This document shows, piece after piece, positions 1-4,300 of a stretch of 6,035 nt of DNA. The stretch lies in contig CAZXMW010000116.1 of assembly GCA_964641415.1 (NCBI GenBank), positions 1 through 6,035 of the forward strand, given 5' to 3'. The notes under the pieces were generated by a model. The model was not told the DNA's origin. It did not search any database and worked only from the letters and a program-made list of their open reading frames with translations. Numbering within the stretch: position 1 is the stretch's first letter; every line of letters begins with the position of its first letter. The stretch is from JAHECW01 sp964641415 (GTDB lineage Bacteria > Acidobacteriota > Thermoanaerobaculia > Thermoanaerobaculales > Sulfomarinibacteraceae). The position numbers and the translations under genes were made by a program.

Positions 1-743
1 GTTCTCCCTTGAGTCAAGCACATCCCCCGCTTACACAGTTCAGCTGACAGCCTGGTATCGCCGGTTTCGAAATCGTCCAAGAAGATCGGGTCGACCTCGT
101 AGTAAGTGAAATCGTCAATCGCGAGCTGTCCGAAGACTGCGCCCGCCCCTTGAAATTCAATATACGCGACACCCTGAGTCGGGTGAGAAACAAACCCCAC
201 GTGTTCGAAATGGCAGAGTGTGCCTGTCGGATCCCCTGAGCAAGGGTTTCCGCATGAGCTTGATCCGCAGACATTGAGTGGAACAGTCCCCATCTCGGTA
301 CCGAATTCATCGAAGAAGACCGCCGATGGGGTGCCATAGTCGGTGTCGAGGCTGTAATAGAAGGTGACAGCTTCCACCGTCTCTGCAAACGTGATCCGCG
401 TATCGGCAGCAGTTAGGGGTGAATCCCACAGGTAAGCCACCGTGTCGGGTGAGGGTTCGTTGGCGAAGCCGCAGCATCCCCCTGCGTCGGAATCAACCGC
501 TCCCCTCCACACCCAGGCGAAGGTGGCTAGATCTTGCATGCCAACTGGGTCCATGTCGTTGACGGATTCGAAGTCAACGGTGGTCCAGGCTGGCGAACAA
601 ATTCCCTTTGAAGCCGGTTGAGCTTCAGCGGTGTGCTGATTCGATACATTCCCGATGGGGGAAAGCAAGGCCTGACCAGCTATCGTTACACTAACCAAGA
701 CGGGAAGAAGCAAGAGAACTGATGTTTTCGATCGGAGGCCCAT
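1..743 (-). CDS. secreted beta-rich protein, 3' end beyond window
   Basis: This frame is open from an ATG at 743 to the window edge, at least 247 residues, so the C-terminus and stop are missing. The start is well supported: AGGAGG at 750-755 lies 6 nt upstream. The N-terminus is a signal peptide (MGLRSK, then a Leu/Val-rich core at residues 9-27), so the product is probably exported. The mature part looks like a beta-sandwich of the kind in PEP-CTERM-style secreted proteins: VDFESV near residue 56, VTFYYSLDTDYGTPS near 126, and IDDFTYYEVD near 209. It is followed by PIFLDDFETGD near 219-229, a motif I associate with the tails of secreted proteins in some Acidobacteriota and Gammaproteobacteria. 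It has at least nine cysteines (49, 90, 91, 159, 164, 168, 177, 237, 242), fitting disulfides outside the cytoplasm. Codon use is visibly less GC-rich than in the gene at 4301-5911. No enzyme motif is seen, and the function is unknown. Confidence 0.75.
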   Translation of the reverse strand, partial: MGLRSKTSVLLLLPVLVSVTIAGQALLSPIGNVSNQHTAEAQPASKGICSPAWTTVDFESVNDMDPVGMQDLATFAWVWRGAVDSDAGGCCGFANEPSPDTVAYLWDSPLTAADTRITFAETVEAVTFYYSLDTDYGTPSAVFFDEFGTEMGTVPLNVCGSSSCGNPCSGDPTGTLCHFEHVGFVSHPTQGVAYIEFQGAGAVFGQLAIDDFTYYEVDPIFLDDFETGDTRLSAELCKRGMCLTQGR

Positions 744-761
744 CCGCTCCCTCCTCAGGCT

Positions 762-799
762 TCACGAATTGTGTTCTTGATGAATCCAGCAATTCGTGA
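762..799 (-). promoter_or_regulatory. inverted repeat and possible -10 in the leader of the gene at 1-743
   Basis: The arms at 762-771 and 790-799 are perfect 10-bp reverse complements (TCACGAATTG and CAATTCGTGA) separated by 18 nt. On the minus strand a possible -10 box, CATAAT, lies at 810-805, which would put the start of transcription near 798, at the first base of the repeat. The RNA could then begin with a stem-loop ahead of the AGGAGG at 750-755; alternatively the repeat is an operator. No convincing -35 was found, so the promoter part is weak. The repeat itself is directly seen. Confidence 0.45.
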
Positions 800-987
800 C
801 ATCCATTATGAAGGATACTCCTGATCACGAGTGGTGCGGGTGAGCCAGATCAATTTCTTTCCTGTCCCATCCCCAATTTACCGATAATCTCCATCCCACT
901 GCAAATACTCGACTTCCGCTCATCATTCTCGAAATGCGTTGAGTCTATTTTTTCAGTTATTGAGCTGAGTGAAGACCCTGTATTCTA
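800..987. other. AT-richer intergenic stretch without a gene
   Basis: Together with 744-799 and the element at 988-1189, this fills the 506-bp gap between the secreted-protein gene and the LytTR gene. Base composition drops clearly relative to the right half of the window, with a T-run near 950. I see no ORF with a start and ribosome-binding site, no RNA gene and no other strong repeat. It probably holds the promoter of the minus-strand gene at 1-743. Confidence 0.5.
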
Positions 988-1006
988 CGACATACCTATC
1001 CCCTGA

Positions 1007-1055
1007 GCTCAGGTTGGGCGGATCTCACACCTCGAACGGCGTGGTCGCGGGCCGT
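1007..1055 (+). repeat. dispersed repeat block, copy A
   Basis: This 49-bp block matches the reverse complement of 3154-3202 at 44 of 49 positions without gaps. The first part of the match, from GTTGGGCGGATCTCACA, is perfect over 17 bp. It forms the left-interior part of the MITE-like element at 988-1189. The two copies point toward each other. Confidence 0.8.
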
Positions 1056-1105
1056 CAACGATCCGGCTACAATTGGTCTCACTTGTGAAAGCACGATTGA
1101 TGTAG

Positions 1106-1125
1106 GCGCACCCTTGAGGGTGCGC
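1106..1125. repeat. REP-like hairpin inside the MITE-like element
   Basis: The stem 1106-1113 (GCGCACCC) pairs perfectly with 1118-1125 (GGGTGCGC) around the loop TTGA. GTAG at 1102-1105 abuts the 5' foot of the stem, as in GTAG-type repetitive extragenic palindromes mobilised by REP-associated tyrosine transposases. No such transposase lies in the window, so the link is an inference. No T-run follows, so it is not a standard intrinsic terminator. Confidence 0.5.
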
Positions 1126-1249
1126 GACCAGACCGTACCAAGTCACCCTCGCCTTTGGGCCAAACCGAACTCAGGGGATGGGTATGTTGCTGAATGATGC
1201 GAATCGCAGGCGGCGCCCGGTCGACGACTTCGCTGTTGGGCTCCCGCGG

Positions 1250-1600
1250 TCACTCGCCGAACGCCTCCCACAACCCCGCGACGCGGCGGCGGCTGATCGG
1301 AAGGACGCGGTTGACCGGCGGATCGAGCTTGAGCTCCCAGCCCCCGTCGGAGTCAGGCCGGATCTCCCGGACGCGACGAAGATTGACGGCCTGGCCGCGG
1401 TTGACGCGATAGAACCCGTGGACCTCGAGCAGCGGCAGCATCTCGGCGAGCTCACGCACGTCCGAAAGAGCCTCGGCGTGCCGGGTGCGGACACGGGTGT
1501 CGCCTTCGTCGGTCTCGACGAAGAAGATGTCGTGGGGATCGACCGGGATGCGTCGATCTTCGGTGGTGTGGAGCAGGATTCGGTCCGGGATCGGTGCCAT
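1250..1600 (-). CDS. stand-alone LytTR-family DNA-binding protein
   Basis: The 116-residue product is essentially one LytTR domain. Early strands run through IPVDPHDIFFVETDEGDTRV (residues 18-37), followed by the family core LEVHGFYRVNRGQAVNLRRV (58-77), DGGWELKLD (85-93) and LPISRRRVAGL (100-110). LytTR proteins bind direct repeats in promoters, usually as the output domain of a response regulator. Here there is no receiver or membrane domain, so it is a one-domain regulator with no visible input. The usual His of the H-R-S segment is Asn here. ATG at 1600 is the only ATG, GTG or TTG in the open frame, whose preceding stop is near 1700. The only ribosome-binding candidate is a GGAG about 11 nt upstream. 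A TACACT box ends 6 nt before the ATG, so the mRNA may be leaderless. No histidine kinase is nearby. Confidence 0.85.
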   Translation of the reverse strand: MAPIPDRILLHTTEDRRIPVDPHDIFFVETDEGDTRVRTRHAEALSDVRELAEMLPLLEVHGFYRVNRGQAVNLRRVREIRPDSDGGWELKLDPPVNRVLPISRRRVAGLWEAFGE

Positions 1601-1606
1601 GGGCTG

Positions 1607-1663
1607 AGTGTACTCCGGTCGATCCAGCGGCTGAGCGGTCGATTTCGCCGTTGAGCGGTCGTT
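1607..1663 (-). promoter_or_regulatory. three 20-bp-spaced direct repeats upstream of the LytTR gene
   Basis: CGGTCGAT occurs at 1616-1623 and 1636-1643, and CGGTCGTT at 1656-1663, so the three cores are exactly 20 bp apart. The two distal copies share the longer TGAGCGGTCG (1632-1641 and 1652-1661). On the minus strand a possible -10 box, TACACT, lies at 1612-1607. LytTR proteins are known to bind direct repeats about two helical turns apart, so this fits an autoregulatory site. Relative to the ATG the cores lie at about -16, -36 and -56. The repeat is seen; the binding is inferred. Confidence 0.55.
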
Positions 1664-2027
1664 CTGGCGGGGGAGTGGTTCTCGCGTTTCACCTTTTCGG
1701 GCTCTTCACAAGTATTTGTGCACCAACTCGGGCTCCGGGAGGTTTCCGATCCCGGGTTGGTGGCCGACGGCAACCACTTCCGGCACCGGGACAGCATGGC
1801 TCCGGAAGGGAGTCGCGAGGAAGGAGATGACGTTGGTTTCGCCCTGGCATCCCTCCCACGCACAGCGATCTTCCGTGACCGATTCGAATCGGGAGACATC
1901 ACGCACGGGTCCTGCTTCAGCCGGTAGCCACGGCGTCGAACGCCAAGGTTTCACGAGGCTTCGTCGCGAGGGCAGCGAGGCGCGGATGCATCGCTGGCCG
2001 CAGCAGAAAGCTCATGCATACTTCGGG
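1664..2027. other. stretch without a convincing gene
   Basis: Short frames are open on both strands. The minus frame 1706-1954 (82 codons, GTG start) has no recognisable domain and no ribosome-binding site. The plus frame ending at 1927 reads IFRDRFESGDI near its end, resembling the DDFETGD motif of the gene at 1-743, and could be a decayed tail of a similar secreted protein. The rest of that frame is not protein-like, and the RFES words fall on a palindrome at 1879-1892 readable on both strands. I call neither frame a gene. Confidence 0.4.
1879..1892. repeat. perfect 14-bp palindrome
   Basis: CCGATTCGAATCGG is its own reverse complement. It lies in the gene-poor stretch between the LytTR gene and the secreted four-cysteine protein gene, about 280 bp upstream of the former and 135 bp past the end of the latter. 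It could be a protein-binding site, but nothing ties it to a promoter. Confidence 0.35.
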
Positions 2028-2609
2028 CTATTCGAGGATGATGTCCGCGAAGTTTGGGCAGAGCTCGTTGGTCCGCTCCGCGATGCGGTCCTTGACCAGT
2101 CGTTTCGGGTCTTTCAATCCGCCGTCCTTCATCGCGTCCTCGGCAGCGGCGCCGAGGGCATCCACCACCGCCGACTCGGTGTCGCCGCCCTGCTCGAGGC
2201 TCTCCGCCATCTCGACGACCACGTCCGCCGACATGGTCATGGCGGACAGCTTGGTCATGACCTCCCGCATGAGATCGGTGCAGGTCTTCTCGCCGGCAGC
2301 CACACCGTCGAGATACGTGTGGAAGTAGCGCGCCGGGATCTCGACATTGCACGCGAAGAGGGCCCGGAAGGCGTTCGGATCGTTGGTGCCGACAGCCCGG
2401 CCCTTCACCGAGGCACAGGTCATGCTCGGGTCCTCCCCGGCGCCCGCCTTGTCCCAGGCGGTCTCGATGGACGCCTGATAGCGATCGCCGACCTGCGGCG
2501 GTTTCGACTCTTCATCGTTCGCTGAACCCGGCGCCGTGAAACCGAGCAGCAGGGTGAGGGCAGCGGTGGCAAGAATCGATGGTCTGAACAGTCGGTTGAT
2601 CGCAATCAT
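2028..2609 (-). CDS. secreted four-cysteine protein of unknown function
   Basis: The product has 193 residues. It opens with a clear signal peptide: MIAINRLFRP, a hydrophobic core ILATAALTLLLGFTA, and a likely cleavage after PGSA near residue 30. The mature part is about 160 residues, acidic, mostly helical in character, with exactly four cysteines (65, 87, 110, 184), which suggests two disulfide bonds in the periplasm. Notable stretches are CASVKGRAVGTNDPNAFRAL, with a possible short turn motif, and ARYFHTYLDGVAAGEKTC. The ATG at 2609 is well placed: GGAGGG at 2614-2619 lies 4 nt upstream. The gene stands 144 bp downstream of the DUF427 remnant and ends 427 bp before the LytTR gene, so it is probably transcribed alone or from read-through. 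I do not recognise the family. Confidence 0.85.
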   Translation of the reverse strand: MIAINRLFRPSILATAALTLLLGFTAPGSANDEESKPPQVGDRYQASIETAWDKAGAGEDPSMTCASVKGRAVGTNDPNAFRALFACNVEIPARYFHTYLDGVAAGEKTCTDLMREVMTKLSAMTMSADVVVEMAESLEQGGDTESAVVDALGAAAEDAMKDGGLKDPKRLVKDRIAERTNELCPNFADIILE

Positions 2610-2753
2610 GAGTCCCTCCGGTCGATCTGAGATCTGCTCCTTTCAAACGGGTTGCGATCATGTCTCATTCCGAAGATCGACCACCGGAGCCATGTTCGGC
2701 GCCTTCTCGCCGGCTGCATCGAAACACGGTGACGGTGCCTGACCCGGTCGTGT

Positions 2754-3131
2754 TCACCAACCCGAGGTCCCTGCTCCGCCCTTGAACGGACCGGCGAGAT
2801 CCGAGGTGATCCAGCCGCCGTAGAAGCCCCCGGGTTGGGGTCGAGCCAGTTCGTCATCAACCCAGCACTCGTCTACGAGCCCCGCGAAGAAGGCGAGGTG
2901 GTCCTTGAGCGCGGCGTACCGCGGTACCGGGTCGGGGTATGTCCACGCGCAATTCTCGATGAGCCTCTCGTTGACCAGTAAGTTGGAGTACGAGGCCGTC
3001 CCTTTGAACTCGCAAAACGACTGCCGCTCGGACTCCCGCAGCAGGTCCATCCTGACATCCTCAGACGGATTGGTTGGGCTGGAGTTGCCGATGTCGCCGC
3101 CAGAAAGCCCGACATGCTTGACTGCGCGCAC
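2754..3131 (-). pseudogene. DUF427 protein gene, N-terminal half missing
   Basis: Residues from about 23 to the end match the C-terminal half of DUF427 very well: EDVRMDLLRESERQSFCEFKG, then CAWTYPDPVPRYAALKDHLAF, then VDECWVDD and finally PQPGGFYGGWITSDLAGPFK with the typical GGAGTSGW end. DUF427 proteins of this type usually have about 60 more residues at the N-terminus, including a YPRPP-like segment and a VLETSHPP-like segment; neither is found upstream in any frame. Instead the frame runs back through unrelated sequence and a repeat copy at 3154-3202. The only available start is GTG at 3131, with no ribosome-binding site. I read this as a 5'-truncated remnant, perhaps cut by insertion or deletion at the repeat. 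A short functional protein is possible but less likely. DUF427 biochemistry is not established. Confidence 0.65.
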
Positions 3132-3153
3132 CGATTGACAGAGCGGGTCGTGT

Positions 3154-3221
3154 ACGGCCCGCGACCACGCCGTTGAGGCTGTGAGATCCGCCCAACATGA
3201 GCGATCCGAATCGTATGTTCG
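3154..3221 (-). repeat. dispersed repeat block, copy B (partial MITE-like end)
   Basis: Read on the minus strand, 3202-3154 matches 1007-1055 at 44 of 49 positions. Further out, CGAACATAC at 3221-3213 corresponds to the CGACATAC end of the element at 988, with one extra base and poor similarity between. The hairpin and right end of the element are not recognisable here, so this copy is partial or decayed. It lies directly upstream of the truncated DUF427 reading frame. The rest of 3132-3338 holds nothing else I can support. Confidence 0.65.
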
Positions 3222-3338
3222 GGATGACCAGCGAGGGGAATATGACGAGGAAAAGAGAGCCGACGCTCTCGATCAGGCGATGATCGGCAGTCCACGTCGA
3301 TCGGATCTCACCACGTACCAGGTGACTTTGTCGATCGA

Positions 3339-3899
3339 TTACCCCGCCCCGTCGTAAGGCGGCCTCGAGGCCTCGTGGACGCCCGGGGAGGGCGGCTCGG
3401 AGAGGAACGGGTTGACGGCACGGACCTCGCCGTAGAGCTGGCCGTGATTGAGGTCCTCGGTGTACAGGGTAGTCGCGCCGAGGCGATCGGCGGCAGCGAC
3501 GGTGGCGCCGTCCCAGTAGGCGATGCCGAATCGCAGCGAGACCTCGATGGCGGCGACGACCAACGGCCAGTCGGTCTCCACCAACGGAAACCGGCGCAGA
3601 TCCTCGAGCAGTGCCAGCGTCCGGTCGACGGGCAGAGGTCGCGCCGCCTTTCGCGTGAGGGTCACGTAGAGCTCCTGGAGGACCTGCGCCGACAGACCGA
3701 AGTCGGCGGTCGCGACGAGGTCGAGCGCGATCTGCTTCTTCGCCGCCTGGTCCGGCGCCGACGACACGGCGGAGGCGAGCACGTTGGTGTCGAGAAAGCT
3801 CGCGGCACGTCGGGCGACGGGCGGTCGGCGTCCGGGTTGCGGCCGGACCCGCTGCTCGGCGGCGCTCGGGTCGCCGTCGGGGCCGGGGTCAGCGGGCAT
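3339..3899 (-). CDS. vapC: PIN-domain ribonuclease toxin, VapC type
   Basis: The product has 186 residues. A PIN domain starts at SFLDTNVLASAV (D37), continues with LSAQVLQELYVTLTRK (E76), then YWDGATVAAADRLG (D130) and TLYTEDLNHGQ (D149), ending at VRAVNPFL. The four acidic residues are those expected to bind metal in a PIN nuclease, so the protein is probably active. The LQELYV, YWD and EDLNHGQ pattern resembles the COG5573 subgroup. VapC toxins cleave RNA, often tRNA, and are held inactive by the partner antitoxin. ATG at 3899 is the only possible start before the catalytic region: no ATG, GTG or TTG codon occurs between it and D37. It therefore has an unusual extension of about 33 residues rich in Pro, Arg and Asp, plus about 20 extra C-terminal residues. 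It overlaps the antitoxin gene by 11 nt, which suggests translational coupling. A frameshift creating the extension cannot be excluded. Confidence 0.85.
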   Translation of the reverse strand: MPADPGPDGDPSAAEQRVRPQPGRRPPVARRAASFLDTNVLASAVSSAPDQAAKKQIALDLVATADFGLSAQVLQELYVTLTRKAARPLPVDRTLALLEDLRRFPLVETDWPLVVAAIEVSLRFGIAYWDGATVAAADRLGATTLYTEDLNHGQLYGEVRAVNPFLSEPPSPGVHEASRPPYDGAG

Positions 3900-4119
3900 G
3901 GAGCTCGTCCCGAGACCATCCCCGGACACCGATCTCCGCCTCGGACTCTCGGCACAGCTCGAGGATGCGTTCGCGCGCCCGGGACAGCTGTGTTTCACGG
4001 GCGGCCAGATCCTCGAGGTACCCCCGGATGAGCGCATTGAGGCTCGTCGACCGCTCCGCCGCGATCCGGCGGACCTCCCACAGCAGCGTCTCGTCCAGGG
4101 CGATGGTGACGTTCTTCAT
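3889..4119 (-). CDS. vapB: ribbon-helix-helix antitoxin, VapB type
   Basis: This is a 76-residue protein. The N-terminus MKNVTIALDETLLWEVRRIA is a typical ribbon-helix-helix beta strand and first helix, followed by AERSTSLNALIRGYLEDLAA as the second helix. This part binds operator DNA as a dimer. The C-terminal part (about residues 41-76, charged, with RERILELCRESE) should wrap and block the PIN toxin. It is the first gene of a two-gene operon and ends inside the toxin start, the usual antitoxin-toxin order. The ATG at 4119 has no Shine-Dalgarno sequence. A TATCCT box ends 6 nt before it, so translation may be leaderless. Such antitoxins normally repress their own operon with the toxin as co-repressor; the palindrome at 4123-4143 is the likely site. 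The family name VapB is given by the partner and fold; exact subfamily is unsure. Confidence 0.85.
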   Translation of the reverse strand: MKNVTIALDETLLWEVRRIAAERSTSLNALIRGYLEDLAARETQLSRARERILELCRESEAEIGVRGWSRDELHAR

Positions 4120-4122
4120 GAA

Positions 4123-4154
4123 CACAGGATACGTGAACCTGTGAAGTCGGGCAA
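4123..4154 (-). promoter_or_regulatory. vapBC promoter with overlapping palindromic operator
   Basis: On the minus strand TTGCCC (4154-4149) and TATCCT (4131-4126) are separated by exactly 17 bp, a standard sigma-70 spacing with fair box matches. A 21-bp palindrome with half-sites CACAGG (4123-4128) and CCTGTG (4138-4143) covers the -10 box and part of the spacer, where a bound repressor would block RNA polymerase. The predicted first transcribed base falls at the A of the antitoxin ATG. The boxes and palindrome are seen; the regulation is inferred from the toxin-antitoxin family. Confidence 0.6.
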
Positions 4155-4300
4155 GGCGAGCGCGGCGACAATTCGGCACGCCGTGGGGGCTGCCTGCAAC
4201 ATGGACGGCTGTTTCAGCCTGATCGGCCGCACATCGATCGCACACAGAAGGTGAATATGCGAAGCTGACACGGTTGGAACGGAATTGACGGGAGGTCGCG

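Larger units (their letters stand above)
988..1189. mobile_element. candidate MITE-like non-coding element with terminal inverted repeats
   Basis: The ends 988-1019 and 1158-1189 are imperfect inverted repeats, matching at 26 of 32 positions, with shared cores CATACC and ATCCCCTGAG. They enclose about 200 bp with no plausible gene. The interior has a GC-rich hairpin at 1106-1125 and the block at 1007-1055, of which a second copy lies at 3154-3202. Small size, inverted ends, no coding capacity and a second partial copy fit a miniature inverted-repeat element. I could not find a clear target-site duplication or assign it to a transposase family, so the mobile nature is inferred. It sits between the 3' end of the LytTR gene and the upstream region of the gene at 1-743. 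Confidence 0.5.

Noticed and set aside
1171..1902. 243-codon minus frame over the LytTR gene, and a 158-codon plus frame from 1178
   Set aside because: Both are low-complexity, Ser/Arg-rich or motif-free shadows of the LytTR coding region.
1716..2525. 269-codon plus-strand frame
   Set aside because: Most of it is antisense to the secreted four-cysteine gene, which has a signal peptide and Shine-Dalgarno; this frame has no recognisable domain.
2723..2754. Hairpin AACACG/CGTGTT just after the DUF427 stop as a terminator
   Set aside because: Only six paired bases, a large internal mismatch and no T-run on the minus strand.
3154..3202. GTTGGGC/GCCCAAC core resembling an integron attC boundary
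   Set aside because: No paired core at the right distance, no L-box structure and no integrase nearby; it matches the 1007-1055 repeat instead.
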